From positions 903,821 through 967,820 of the forward strand of contig NZ_JAHTLF010000018.1 in NCBI RefSeq assembly GCF_024614185.1: a stretch of 64,000 nt of DNA, written 5' to 3'. The notes beneath the pieces were generated by a model. The model made no database searches. It was not told where the DNA came from and saw only the letters and a list, made by a program, of their open reading frames with translations. A program made the translations under genes and the position numbers. Positions 1-8,557 of this stretch are shown here, piece after piece; position 1 is the first letter of the stretch, and the number at the start of each line of letters is the position of its first letter. This DNA is from Nocardioides carbamazepini (lineage in GTDB: Bacteria > Actinomycetota > Actinomycetes > Propionibacteriales > Nocardioidaceae).

Positions 1-221
1 CCATGTTCGACGCCCGCACCCGGCTCGCGGCGGGCGTGGCCCACGAGGTGCGCGAGCACTTCGGCGACCAGGTGCTCAAGACCGCGATCCCGCGGTCCGT
101 GCGGGTCTCGGAGGCGCCGTCGTACGGACAGACCGTGATGACCTACGATCCGGGCTCGCCGGGTGCGCTGAGCTACCTCGAGGCGGCGCGCGAGATCGTG
201 ACCCGAGGGAGCATCTCGTGA
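1..221 (+). CDS. parA: Chromosome partitioning ATPase ParA, C-terminal fragment (cut by window start)
   Basis: Only the last 73 or so codons are present; the reading frame is open at base 1 and ends with TGA at 219-221. The visible tail contains PRSVRVSEAPSYG, a stretch typical of the C-terminal part of chromosomal ParA/Soj ATPases, which bind DNA non-specifically and move ParB-parS complexes during chromosome segregation. The Walker motifs lie outside the window. The stop codon overlaps the GTG start of parB by four bases (GTGA), so the two are translationally coupled. Identification rests on the tail sequence plus the downstream parB, which together are strong. Confidence 0.9.
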   Translation, partial: MFDARTRLAAGVAHEVREHFGDQVLKTAIPRSVRVSEAPSYGQTVMTYDPGSPGALSYLEAAREIVTRGSIS

Positions 222-1258
222 ACAGCAACGCCCCGCGTCGCGGTCTCGGCCGGGGTCTGGGCTCCCTCATCCCGACCGCGCCGCCGCCGCCCGTACCTGA
301 CCCGGCGGCGGACGCGGATGTCAACCGCGCGGCTCAGGATCCGGACTTTGCCGCTGGAGCCAGTTCTGGCGGGTCGCCGGACCCCAGGTCCGCCGGGTCG
401 ACGAAGGGCGCTCAGATCGCGGATTCGGGTCTGCGGCCGGTCGAGGGCGCCTACTTCGCCGAGCTGCCCGTCGAGCAGATCTCACCCAACGCGGTGAACC
501 CGCGAACGGTCTTCGACGAGGAGGCCATGGCCGAGCTGGTGCACTCGGTGAAGGAGATCGGCCTCCTGCAGCCGGTCGTGGTGCGCAAGACCGGCGCCGA
601 GACCTACGAGCTGGTCATGGGCGAGCGCCGGTGGCGTGCCACCCAGCTGGCCGGGCTCGACACGATCCCCGCGATCGTCCGCGAGACCGACGACACGGAC
701 ATGCTCCGCGACGCGCTGCTGGAGAACCTGCACCGCAGCAACCTCAACCCGCTCGAGGAGGCGGCCGCGTACCACCAGCTGCTGGAGGACTTCGCCTGCA
801 CCCACGACGAGCTGGCCCAGCGGATCGGGCGGTCACGCCCGCAGATCAGCAACACCCTGCGTCTGCTCAAGCTCTCCCCCGCGGTCCAGCGCCGAGTGGG
901 AGCCGGGGTGCTGTCCGCGGGCCACGCCCGCGCCCTGCTGGGTGTGGCGGACGCCGAGCAGCAGGACCGGCTGGCCCAGCGGGTGGTGGCCGAGGGCATC
1001 TCGGTGCGCGGCCTGGAGGAGATCGTCGCGGTCGGCGACGGCATCAGCGGTACGACGCCGCGCCCGCGCCGCGCGAAGCCGCAGGCGCCCGGTCTGGGTG
1101 AGCTCGCCGAGCGCCTGGGCGACCGGCTGGAGACCCGGGTCAAGATCGACCTCGGCAAGGCGAAGGGGCGGATCTCGATCGAGTTCGCCAACACCGGCGA
1201 CCTGCAGCGCATCATCGACCTGATCGACCCGCGCAACCGCGCCGACCGGCCGATCTGA
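218..1258 (+). CDS. parB: Chromosome partitioning protein ParB (CTPase, parS-binding)
   Basis: A 346-residue ParB/Spo0J family protein. It opens with the RRGLGRGLGSLIP motif common at actinobacterial ParB N-termini, followed by a low-complexity linker to about residue 70. The ParB N-terminal domain has ENLHRSNLNPLEEA and the CTP-binding motif GERRWRA, then a helix-turn-helix region (DELAQRIGRSRPQISNTLR) that should read parS. The C-terminal part (VKIDLGKAKGRISIEF) is the dimerisation domain. GTG start at 218 overlaps the parA stop. It loads on parS sites, slides as a CTP clamp and organises the origin region; a parS-like site lies just behind its terminator. Confidence 0.97.
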   Translation: MNSNAPRRGLGRGLGSLIPTAPPPPVPDPAADADVNRAAQDPDFAAGASSGGSPDPRSAGSTKGAQIADSGLRPVEGAYFAELPVEQISPNAVNPRTVFDEEAMAELVHSVKEIGLLQPVVVRKTGAETYELVMGERRWRATQLAGLDTIPAIVRETDDTDMLRDALLENLHRSNLNPLEEAAAYHQLLEDFACTHDELAQRIGRSRPQISNTLRLLKLSPAVQRRVGAGVLSAGHARALLGVADAEQQDRLAQRVVAEGISVRGLEEIVAVGDGISGTTPRPRRAKPQAPGLGELAERLGDRLETRVKIDLGKAKGRISIEFANTGDLQRIIDLIDPRNRADRPI

Positions 1259-1280
1259 CCGGACTCCCCTGCCCCGCGAA

Positions 1281-1315
1281 CAGGGCGCGACCGAGCCGTC
1301 GGTCGCGCCCTGTTT
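1281..1315 (+). terminator. Rho-independent terminator of parAB
   Basis: A perfect 12-bp stem (CAGGGCGCGACC at 1281-1292 with its complement at 1301-1312), an 8-nt loop and then TTT. It sits 22 bases behind the parB stop. The last bases of the stem overlap the parS-like site. Confidence 0.8.
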
Positions 1316-1326
1316 CACGTGGAACG
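1311..1326. promoter_or_regulatory. parS-like ParB-binding site
   Basis: TGTTTCACGTGGAACG differs from the bacterial parS consensus TGTTTCACGTGAAACA at two of 16 positions, both in the right half. The left half-site and central CACGTG are intact. Position next to parB is usual for parS in actinobacteria. The site overlaps the end of the parB terminator stem. Confidence 0.75.
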
Positions 1327-1723
1327 CCGGCGGGGCGGGGCCGGGGTCCCGCGGGGAGCCGCACGGACCCGGCGGGTGGGGCCGGCGGGGTGGGGCCGGC
1401 GGACGGGGCCGGCGCAGTGACACGCCGTCCACCGCACTGGTCGCCGGTTCTCAGCACGACACGTCCCGGATGCGCCCGCCCACCGCGGAGAACTGCCGGG
1501 TAGCCCGGCGGACGGCGTGCCACTGCCGGTGGGACCTCGCCGCACGCACATCCATATGTCGACAAAGAGACAAGTCAACAAGACGATATATCGTTAGATC
1601 CATGTGACGCCTGAGATCAACTGTGAGGCTCCTGTGACACACGTGCCGCGATGGTGTGAGGCGAGGACGCGATGCTGGTCAGGCCGGCGAGATCCGCCGG
1701 TCGACCGAACAGAACGGACCCCG
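1327..1723. other. Gene-free spacer with an AT-rich palindromic patch
   Basis: No convincing gene. The first half is GC-rich simple sequence. From about 1550 to 1610 the DNA becomes strikingly AT-rich for this genome and contains the 12-bp palindrome ACGATATATCGT at 1583-1594. This could be the operator or promoter of the lipoprotein gene that starts at 1724, but no regulator gene is adjacent. Confidence 0.4.
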
Positions 1724-2263
1724 ATGAGAGACACCTGCCCCCGCCGTACCGCCGCCCTCGCCGGCAGCGTGCTCCTCGCCCTGGGCGCCTTCGCCGCGTG
1801 CGGGGTGGAGGACGAGAAGCCCGTCGAGGCCGAGCCGGGCGCCGGCTCCGGGACGACGTCCGGCGAGCAGACCGATCGCGCCGTCGCGGCCCGGGCCGCG
1901 GTGACCTACCTGCTCGACTGCGTGGGCGAGCCGGTCGCCAGCCCGGCCACCGTCACCGTGGCCTGCGCCGACGGCAACCAGAGCCTGACCGACCTGGCGT
2001 GGTCGGACTGGGGCGCCGACGAGGCCACCGCGACCGGCACGATGGTCGCCAACGACTGCGAGCCGAGCTGCGCCGAGGGCACCGACGTGACGGTCCCGGT
2101 GAAGGTGGCGGTCTCGGACATCGTCGAGGGCGAGGCCTCGGCGACCTACGGCACCATCACCGTCACGGTCCAGGGCGACGTGCCGGAGGGGATGGCGGCG
2201 ACGCAGACGTACCCGCTCCAGACGGTCGACCCGGTCGACCCGGAGATGGGTCCGGGGTCCTGA
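1724..2263 (+). CDS. Putative lipoprotein, function unknown
   Basis: 179 residues from ATG 1724, chosen because it is followed directly by a lipoprotein signal peptide: basic start MRDTCPRR, hydrophobic core, and lipobox ending FAAC with the modified cysteine near residue 26. The frame extends upstream to 1604 but that part does not look coding. The mature part is acidic with four further cysteines (around LLDC, VACA, NDCE and PSCAEG) that could form two disulfides. No family is recognised. Its last 100 bases overlap, on the opposite strand, the end of the histidine kinase gene. Confidence 0.75.
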   Translation: MRDTCPRRTAALAGSVLLALGAFAACGVEDEKPVEAEPGAGSGTTSGEQTDRAVAARAAVTYLLDCVGEPVASPATVTVACADGNQSLTDLAWSDWGADEATATGTMVANDCEPSCAEGTDVTVPVKVAVSDIVEGEASATYGTITVTVQGDVPEGMAATQTYPLQTVDPVDPEMGPGS

Positions 2264-3440
2264 ACTCCACCGCCACCTCCGCGCCACCGCCGGGCGGGTT
2301 CGCCATCGTGACGGTCGCGCCCAGCACCCGGGCCTGACCCTGCACGATGGTGAGCCCGAGGCCGCTCCCCTGCCCCGTGCTGTGGAACCGGATCGCTCCG
2401 GCCCCCAGGACGTCGTCGGGGAGGCCCGGCCCCGCGTCGCGTACGACGAGCCGCGGTCCGTCCACGACCAGGCCGGTGACGCCGCCGCCGTGCCGCTCGG
2501 CGTTGGCGACCAGGTTGCCCACGATCCGCTCGACCCGACGGGGGTCGACGAGCACCTCGGCGTCGCGGACGATGTCGGCGCCGGGCACGAGCGGGCCCAG
2601 CAGGTGGGGGGTGAGCGTGACCTCCTCGGTGCCGCTGTCGAGGCGGGCCACCTCGAGCAGGTCCTCGACCAGGTGCCGCAACCGTGCCACCAGGGCGCGC
2701 AGCAGATCGGTGGCCTCGCCCGGCGGCAGCAGCTCGCTCGCGCTCACCAGGCCGGCGACCGGCGTACGCAGCTCGTGCGCCACGTCGGCGGAGAACGCCT
2801 GCTCGACGCGTAGCCGCCGGTCGAGCGCGTCGGCCATCTCGTCGACAGCCCGGGACAGGGCCGCCACCTCGTCGCGGCCACCGACGGTGCACCGGGCCGC
2901 TCCCCCGCCGCTGATCACGGCGGCCGCGGTGGCCGCCCGCCGCAGCCGCCGGCTCAGGCCGGCCCCGACCAGCATGCCGAGGAGGGCGGTGAGCGGCAGC
3001 ACCGCCGCGGCGGCCACCAGCATCCGCTCGCGCAGCGAGGTCCGGGCGGTCCGGACCGGCGCGTCGTCGAGCGCCACGCTGGCGATCCGGTCGGCCGAGA
3101 GGCGCCGGGCCGCCCACATCCGGCCGTCGGCGTAGTACGTCGAGGCGCGGTCCTCGTCCAGCTCGGGCAGCGACTCCCGCAGCTGCCTGGGCACCCGGGC
3201 GGGGTCGAGGGAGAGGTCGTAGCGCAGCGTCGAGGTCACCTCCAGGACGGCGATCCCGGCATCGAGCTCGGTCAGGGCCTGGGTCCGCAGCCGGTCCCGC
3301 GCGTCGGCGGCCGACTGGTGGTCGACGACGATCCCCACCCCGAGCAGGGTCGCGAGGGACGCGGCCACGACGGCCACGGTGATCCGGGTGCGCAGTGAGT
3401 GCCGCCAGCGGGGAGCACCGCCGGACCGGGAGGCGGACAC
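2163..3440 (-). CDS. Two-component sensor histidine kinase
   Basis: 425 residues. Membrane segments at about 19-39 and 138-162 enclose an extracytoplasmic sensor region of about 100 residues, then a HAMP-like linker. The phospho-acceptor motif is DVAHELRTP with H222; the N box is NLVANAERHGG, and glycine boxes are DAGPGLPDD and GQGSGLGL. Autophosphorylated histidine passes phosphate to the response regulator encoded two bases upstream. The catalytic domain ends near residue 392; the remaining tail is Pro/Ser-rich and is read antisense to the lipoprotein gene at 1724-2263, so the real end may be uncertain in function. GTG start at 3440. Confidence 0.93.
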   Translation of the reverse strand: MSASRSGGAPRWRHSLRTRITVAVVAASLATLLGVGIVVDHQSAADARDRLRTQALTELDAGIAVLEVTSTLRYDLSLDPARVPRQLRESLPELDEDRASTYYADGRMWAARRLSADRIASVALDDAPVRTARTSLRERMLVAAAAVLPLTALLGMLVGAGLSRRLRRAATAAAVISGGGAARCTVGGRDEVAALSRAVDEMADALDRRLRVEQAFSADVAHELRTPVAGLVSASELLPPGEATDLLRALVARLRHLVEDLLEVARLDSGTEEVTLTPHLLGPLVPGADIVRDAEVLVDPRRVERIVGNLVANAERHGGGVTGLVVDGPRLVVRDAGPGLPDDVLGAGAIRFHSTGQGSGLGLTIVQGQARVLGATVTMANPPGGGAEVAVEFRTPDPSPGRPGRPSGAGTSASPPSPPARRPGP

Positions 3441-3442
3441 GG

Positions 3443-4111
3443 TCAGGACCGTGCCATCTTGTAGCCCGCTCCTCGTACCGTCAGCACCCGGTCGGCGCCG
3501 ATCTTGGCCCGCAGCCGCTGCACGGTGACGTCGACGACGTGCGGATCCCCCCAGCTCGCGCTGCCCCAGACGATCTCGAGCAGCCGGGTGCGGCTGAGGA
3601 CGATCCCGAGGTGGTCGAGGAACGCGACGAGCAGCCGGAACTCGGTGGCCGACAGGTCGACCACCGCCCCGTCGCGCTCGACGGTCATCCCGTCGACGTC
3701 GACGCGCAGTCCCTCGTGGTCGAGGATCCGCGTGGGCGCCCCTCCCCCTCGGCGCCGCAGCAGGGCCCGCAGCCGCGCCTCGAGCACGTCGCCGTCGAAC
3801 GGCTTGACCACGTAGTCGTCGGCGCCCGCGTCGAACCCCACGACCTGGTCGCGCGGCAGGTCGCGCGCGGTCAGCAGCAGCACCGGCAGCTCACCGTCGG
3901 CGCGGATCCGCTCGGTCAGCCGGAGACCGTCGAGCTTCGGGAGCACCACGTCGACGACGGCGAGGTCCACCGGCCGGGTGAGGTACGCCGACCAGCCGGC
4001 CTCGCCGTCCGCGGCCGTCACGACGCGGAAGCCGCGGGCCTCGAGCACCAGCCGCGTCGTCGTACGCAGGTCGTCGTCGTCCTCGACCAGCAGCACCAGC
4101 GGCGACTCCAC
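3443..4111 (-). CDS. OmpR-family response regulator
   Basis: 222 residues. Receiver domain with the acidic pocket VEDDDD, phospho-acceptor D54 in VVDVVLPKLDG, the conserved Thr in LLLTAR and Lys in VVKPF. A winged-helix DNA-binding domain follows, ending DVTVQRLRAKIGADRVLTVRGAGY, which places it in the OmpR/PhoB class. It lies two bases ahead of its kinase gene and six bases behind plsC on the same strand, so the three may share a transcript. GTG start. The signal sensed is unknown. Confidence 0.95.
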   Translation of the reverse strand: MESPLVLLVEDDDDLRTTTRLVLEARGFRVVTAADGEAGWSAYLTRPVDLAVVDVVLPKLDGLRLTERIRADGELPVLLLTARDLPRDQVVGFDAGADDYVVKPFDGDVLEARLRALLRRRGGGAPTRILDHEGLRVDVDGMTVERDGAVVDLSATEFRLLVAFLDHLGIVLSRTRLLEIVWGSASWGDPHVVDVTVQRLRAKIGADRVLTVRGAGYKMARS

Positions 4112-4117
4112 GACCGC

Positions 4118-4906
4118 CTACTTGCCTCGGTCGGCCTTCTTCTCGGCGGCCTTGGCTGCCCGCTTCGCGGCGCGCGCCCGCAGCTCGGCCTTGTCGAGGC
4201 GGTCCGCCTCGTCGGGCGTGGGCGCGGATCCGCCGAAGCGGGCGGGCGTCCACCAGCTGCCCGGGGCCTTCTCGGCCTCGGGATACTCCGCGAGGACCTC
4301 GTCGAGCATCAGCTTCATCGCGACCCGCAGCTCCTCGGTCTCCGCAGCGGTGTCCTCGCCCGTGGGGTACAACGGCTCGCCCACCTTGACGACGATCGTC
4401 TTGGCCGAGCGGGAGAAGTCCTTCGGGTGGTCCTTGGTCATCAACCGGTGCGCACCCCAGACGATCACCGGGATGAGCGGTACGCCGGCGTCCGCCGCGA
4501 TCCGCGCGGCACCGGACTTGAGCTCCTTGATCTCGAAGGAGCGGGAGATGGTGGCCTCGGGGTAGATCCCGACCACCTCACCGGCCTCGAGGTAGGCCAG
4601 CGCGTCCTTCATCGACTGCACGCCCGAGGAGCGGTCGACCCGGATGTGGTGGAAGGAGCGCAGGAGGTGACCGACGCCCGGGGCGTCCATCATCTCCTTC
4701 TTGATCATGAACCGGACCAGGCGCTTGCGGGGCTCGGCGCCGGCACCGGCGTAGATGAAGTCGACGTAGCCGGTGTGGTTGATGGCCAGCAGCGCGCCGC
4801 CCTTGCGGGGGATGGACTCCGAGCCGCTGACGACGACCCGCTGGCGCATCAGCTTGAAGAGCACCTTGGCGGTGACGATGACGGGCGGGTACGTGATGTC
4901 GAGCAC
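4118..4906 (-). CDS. plsC: 1-acyl-sn-glycerol-3-phosphate acyltransferase (PlsC-like)
   Basis: 262 residues. The acyltransferase motif NHTGYVD gives the H44/D49 pair of the HX4D active site; the glycerophosphate-binding block appears as GIYPEATISRS in place of the usual FPEGTRS. The family acylates lysophosphatidic acid to phosphatidic acid at the membrane; the variant second motif leaves open another acyl acceptor. The C-terminal 50 residues are Lys/Ala/Glu-rich. GTG start at 4906 without a clear ribosome site. A strong hairpin lies between it and alaA, so transcription of plsC probably begins within the 4907-4994 gap or reads through. Confidence 0.85.
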   Translation of the reverse strand: MLDITYPPVIVTAKVLFKLMRQRVVVSGSESIPRKGGALLAINHTGYVDFIYAGAGAEPRKRLVRFMIKKEMMDAPGVGHLLRSFHHIRVDRSSGVQSMKDALAYLEAGEVVGIYPEATISRSFEIKELKSGAARIAADAGVPLIPVIVWGAHRLMTKDHPKDFSRSAKTIVVKVGEPLYPTGEDTAAETEELRVAMKLMLDEVLAEYPEAEKAPGSWWTPARFGGSAPTPDEADRLDKAELRARAAKRAAKAAEKKADRGK

Positions 4907-4994
4907 CGGTGCAGTCTGTCAGGCTCACCCAGAACGGTGCGACTGCGTGTCGCGCAGACATGTCGGCCGGAATTGCCGCCGGCGAACAAAACGA

Positions 4995-5030
4995 CACCGA
5001 CCCGGCGCGTTCAGACGCGCCGGGTCGGTG
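4995..5030 (-). terminator. Rho-independent terminator of alaA, built from a dispersed repeat core
   Basis: Perfect 16-bp stem (CACCGACCCGGCGCGT at 4995-5010, loop TCAG, complement at 5015-5030). Read on the minus strand the stem is followed by CGTTTTGTT, so it terminates alaA transcripts. The first 14 bases match the core of the five-copy repeat upstream of rpsF at 42959-43109. Confidence 0.85.
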
Positions 5031-5040
5031 GACGAGGGCG

Positions 5041-6264
5041 TCAGCGCCGGGTGGCGAGGAAGTCGGCGATCCGGCCGATCGCCTCCTCCAGGACCTCCAC
5101 GTCGGGCAGGGTGACCAGACGGAAGTGGTCGGGCTCGAACCAGTTGAACCCGGTGCCGTGGGTGACCAGGATCTTCTTGGCCCGCAGCAGCTCGATGACG
5201 AAGCCCTCGTCGTCGTCGATCGGGTAGACCTCGGGGTCCAGGCGCGGGAAGCAGTAGAGCGCCCCGCGGGGCCGGACCGAGGAGACGCCGGGGATCTCGT
5301 TGAGCAGCCGGTCGGCGAGCATGGCCTGCTCGTAGAAGCGGCCGCCGGGCACGATCAGCTCGTTGATCGACTGGTAGCCGCCGAGTGCGGTCTGGATCGC
5401 GTGCTGGGCCGGCACGTTGGCGCACATGCGCATGTTGGAGAGGGTGGTGAGGCCCTCGAGGAAGTCCTCCGCGAGCTCCTGGGGACCGGAGATCATCACC
5501 CAGCCGGCGCGGTAGCCGCAGACCCGGTAGGCCTTGGACAGACCACTGAAGGTGAGGCAGAGGACGTCGTTGCCGGCCGCCTGCGCGGCGTGGTGGTGCA
5601 CCGCGTCGTCGAACAGGATCTTCTCGTAGATCTCGTCGGCGAAGACCACCAGGTCATGGCGCCGGGCGATGTCGACCAGCTGGGACACCATCTCCTTGCT
5701 GTAGACGGCGCCCGTGGGGTTGTTGGGGTTGATGATCACCAGGCCGTGCGTGTGCTCGGTGATCTTCGACTCGATGTCCTCCAGGTCCGGCATCCAGCCG
5801 TCCTGCTCGTCGCACCGGTAGTGGACCGGCGTGCCTCCGGCCAGTGACACCGCGCCCGTCCACAGCGGGTAGTCGGGTGCGGGGACCAGGATCTCGTTGC
5901 CGTCGTCGAGGAACGCCTGGAGGACCATGGAGATCATCTCGGAGACGCCGTTGCCGATGAACACGTCCTCGACGGCGGTGTCCTTCAGGCCGCGCGACTG
6001 GTAGTACTGCGCCACGGCCGTGCGCGCGGAGTAGATCCCGCGGGAGTCGGAGTAGCCCTGGGCGTCGGGCAGGTTGTGCACCATGTCGGCGACGATCGCC
6101 TCGGGTGCCTCGAAGCCGAACGGTGCCGGGTTGCCGATGTTGAGCTTGAGGATCTTGTGGCCCTCGGCCTCCAGCCGCTGGGCCTCGACGAGGATGGGAC
6201 CCCGGACGTCGTAGCGGACGTTGCGAAGCTTCTGGCTCTGGCGGATCTTGCGCACGGACGTCAT
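5041..6264 (-). CDS. alaA: Alanine/aspartate-type PLP aminotransferase, AlaA-like
   Basis: 407 residues from ATG 6264, which has an AG-rich leader and gives the conserved start MTSVRKIRQSQKL; the frame runs 38 codons further but that part is not conserved. Fold type I aminotransferase: LNIGNPAPFGFEAPE, PNNPTGAVYS, FADEIYEKI, PLP lysine K244 in TFSGLSKAYR, and ANVPAQHAIQTALGGYQS. These match Escherichia coli AlaA almost motif for motif, pointing to glutamate-pyruvate transamination. It is divergent from the acetyltransferase gene at 6320, sharing a 55-base promoter region. Confidence 0.93.
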   Translation of the reverse strand: MTSVRKIRQSQKLRNVRYDVRGPILVEAQRLEAEGHKILKLNIGNPAPFGFEAPEAIVADMVHNLPDAQGYSDSRGIYSARTAVAQYYQSRGLKDTAVEDVFIGNGVSEMISMVLQAFLDDGNEILVPAPDYPLWTGAVSLAGGTPVHYRCDEQDGWMPDLEDIESKITEHTHGLVIINPNNPTGAVYSKEMVSQLVDIARRHDLVVFADEIYEKILFDDAVHHHAAQAAGNDVLCLTFSGLSKAYRVCGYRAGWVMISGPQELAEDFLEGLTTLSNMRMCANVPAQHAIQTALGGYQSINELIVPGGRFYEQAMLADRLLNEIPGVSSVRPRGALYCFPRLDPEVYPIDDDEGFVIELLRAKKILVTHGTGFNWFEPDHFRLVTLPDVEVLEEAIGRIADFLATRR

Positions 6265-6319
6265 TCTCTCAGGTCCGCGCCACCCACTTTCGCTCCGTTC
6301 GCGGACGTACCATCGAGAC

Positions 6320-6991
6320 GTGGCCCGGACCACGGTCCCTCTCACCCTCGATCTGCTCGACGCCCTGTTCCACGACACGGACGCGCCGTGCCGGACCTGC
6401 CTGTTCTGGGAGCGCGAGCCCGTGCACCGCGAGCGCCTCGACCCCGACGAGCGGGCCGCGGAGAAGGAGACGTGGGTCTCCGAGCTGTTGCGCGAATGGG
6501 GCTCCTGCGGCCGGGTGGCCCTCGTCGACGGCCGCCCGGTCGGCTACCTCGTCTACGCGCCCGCGGCGTACGTCCCCGGCGCGGCCGCCTTCCCGACCGC
6601 GCCGGTGTCGCCGGACGCGGTGCTGCTGACGACCGCCTGGGTCTGCCCGGAGTACGCCGGCGGCGGGATCGGCCGGCTCCTGGTCCAGGGCATGGCGCGT
6701 GACCTCGTCGGTCGCGACGGGATCCGCGCGGTCGAGGCCTTCGCCCGCACCGGCCGGGGCGGTCCGTCCCGCTCCGCGTCGTGCGTCGTGCCCGCGGACT
6801 TCCTGGCCCGGACCGGGTTCAAGACCCAGCGCGCACACCCGCGGACGCCGCGGATGCGGATGGAGATGCGCTCGCTCGTGTCCTGGCGCGGCGAGATGGA
6901 GGCCGCGTGGGAGCGGATCGTCGGCGCCGTACGCCGACCCAAGCACGTGCCGACGCCGGTGCCCCGGGAAGCACGAGGCCCCCGGAGCTGA
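6320..6991 (+). CDS. GNAT-type N-acetyltransferase
   Basis: 223 residues from GTG 6320; the frame is open earlier but overlaps the alaA start. The GNAT core is visible: beta strand and acceptor region VGYLVYAPAAYVP, then the acetyl-CoA loop region VCPEYAGGGIGRLLVQGM with the Q/RxxGxG/A-like GGGIGR. A CxxC pair (CRTC, near residue 28) could bind metal and is unusual. Substrate unknown. Related actinobacterial genes sit close to trxA/trxB, as here. Converges with trxA onto a shared terminator. Confidence 0.8.
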   Translation: MARTTVPLTLDLLDALFHDTDAPCRTCLFWEREPVHRERLDPDERAAEKETWVSELLREWGSCGRVALVDGRPVGYLVYAPAAYVPGAAAFPTAPVSPDAVLLTTAWVCPEYAGGGIGRLLVQGMARDLVGRDGIRAVEAFARTGRGGPSRSASCVVPADFLARTGFKTQRAHPRTPRMRMEMRSLVSWRGEMEAAWERIVGAVRRPKHVPTPVPREARGPRS

Positions 6992-7006
6992 GCTCCAGGG
7001 GCCTCG
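6974..7006. terminator. Bidirectional terminator between acetyltransferase and trxA
   Basis: Inverted repeat with 16-base arms at 6974-6989 and 6991-7006 with one mismatch. The arm overlaps the acetyltransferase stop codon. Convergent genes on both sides. Confidence 0.75.
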
Positions 7007-7019
7007 GGCGGAGTGCCGA

Positions 7020-7355
7020 TCAGATGAAGTCGGCGAGCTCGTTGAGGATCGCGGCCTTCGGGCGGGCACCGACGATCGTCTTCACGACCTCGCCGCCCTG
7101 GTAGACGTTGATGGTCGGGATGCCCGTGACGCGGTACGACGCCGGGGTGACCGGGTTCTCGTCGACGTTCATCTTGAGGAAGGTGATCTTGTCGCCGTGT
7201 GCACCGGCGAGCTCGTCGAGGATCGGGGCGACCTGACGGCACGGCCCGCACCACTCGGCCCAGAAGTCCACGAGGACCGGCTTGTCGGACTTGAGGACCT
7301 GCACGTCGAACTCGGCGTCGGTCACGGCGGAGATGTTGTCGGCCACGGCGGCCAC
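7020..7355 (-). CDS. trxA: Thioredoxin
   Basis: 111 residues, standard thioredoxin length. Active site WAEWCGPCR with cysteines at 36 and 39, and the cis-proline loop VTGIPTINV. Reduces protein disulfides in the cytosol and is itself reduced by the TrxB encoded directly upstream (39-base gap, same strand). The pair sits beside sigM and its anti-sigma factor, the same arrangement as in mycobacteria, where SigM responds to oxidative and envelope stress. Confidence 0.98.
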   Translation of the reverse strand: MAAVADNISAVTDAEFDVQVLKSDKPVLVDFWAEWCGPCRQVAPILDELAGAHGDKITFLKMNVDENPVTPASYRVTGIPTINVYQGGEVVKTIVGARPKAAILNELADFI

Positions 7356-7394
7356 CCTTCCGGTTGGTTGGACGAAACGTCTGTGTAGTTGAAC

Positions 7395-8405
7395 CTACGC
7401 GGTGGCGCTGGCATTCCCGGCGAGGGCATTCCCCGCGGTCGCGGCGGCGTGGTCGAGCCCGGCGAGATAGCGCTCGGCGTCGAGGGCGGCCGAGCAGCCG
7501 GTGCCGGCGGCCGTGATGGCCTGGCGGTAGGTGTGGTCGACCAGGTCACCGGCGGCGAAGACGCCCGGGATGTTGGTCGCGGTGGAGCCGGGCTGCACGA
7601 GGACGTAGCCGTCGTCGTCGAGGTCGACCTGGCCGACCAGGAGCTCGGAGCGCGGGTCGTGGCCGATGGCGATGAACAGGCCGGTGGCGGGCAGCTCGCT
7701 GGTGGCTCCGGTGACCGTGTCCTTGAGGGTCAGCGACTCCAGGGAGTCCGCGCCGTTGATCGACTCGACGACGGAGTTCCAGACGATCTCCAGCTTCGGG
7801 TCCGCGAAGGCACGCTCCTGCATGATCTTCGAGGCGCGCAGCTCGTCGCGGCGCACGATGAGCGAGACCTTCGACCCGAACCGGGTGAGGAAGGTGGCCT
7901 CCTCGACGGCCGAGTCGCCGCCGCCGACGACGGCGATGTGCTGCTCGCGGAAGAAGAAGCCGTCGCAGGTGGCGCAGTAGGAGACGCCGCGTCCGGAGAG
8001 CCGCTCCTCGTCGGGCAGGCCGAGCTTGCGGTAGCCGGAGCCGGTGGACAGGATCACGGCGCGGGCGGTGTAGGTGTCGGTGGCGGTCTTGACGATCTTG
8101 ACGTCACCGGTCAGGTCCACCTCGACCACGTCGTCGGCGACCAGCTCGGCACCGAAGCGCTCGGCCTGGGCCCGCATCTCCTCCATCAGCTCGGGGCCCT
8201 GGATGCCGTTGCGGAAGCCGGGGAAGTTCTCGACCTCGGTGGTGTTCATCAGCGCACCGCCGGCCGTGACCGAGCCCTCGAAGACCAGCGGGCTCAGCTG
8301 TGCCCGGGCGGCGTAGATCGCGGCGGTGTAGCCCGAGGGTCCGGACCCGATGACGATGACCTCGCGGACGTCGGGGCGGATCTCGGACGTGGCGGACTCG
8401 GACAT
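7395..8405 (-). CDS. trxB: Thioredoxin-disulfide reductase
   Basis: 336 residues from ATG 8405, preceded by GGGGAG at correct spacing; an in-frame upstream start at 8471 adds a proline-rich stretch that does not belong. FAD motif VIGSGPSG near the N-terminus, redox pair YCATCDG (C144, C147), NADPH motif VVGGGDSAVEEA, and the C-terminal FAD motif GVFAAGDL. Transfers electrons from NADPH to thioredoxin. Confidence 0.98.
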   Translation of the reverse strand: MSESATSEIRPDVREVIVIGSGPSGYTAAIYAARAQLSPLVFEGSVTAGGALMNTTEVENFPGFRNGIQGPELMEEMRAQAERFGAELVADDVVEVDLTGDVKIVKTATDTYTARAVILSTGSGYRKLGLPDEERLSGRGVSYCATCDGFFFREQHIAVVGGGDSAVEEATFLTRFGSKVSLIVRRDELRASKIMQERAFADPKLEIVWNSVVESINGADSLESLTLKDTVTGATSELPATGLFIAIGHDPRSELLVGQVDLDDDGYVLVQPGSTATNIPGVFAAGDLVDHTYRQAITAAGTGCSAALDAERYLAGLDHAAATAGNALAGNASATA

Positions 8406-8557
8406 GGAACTCCCCGGTGGATCTGGTGGTGGGGCCGGCTGCGGTGGGCGGACCGGCGGACACTTGGACAACGAGATCGTAGGCCGCGAGATTCCCGAGG
8501 AGGTGCTCCGGTCCAGGAGCGGCGGTGGTGAGCCGCCCGCCGCCCGTCAGCCGCGGC

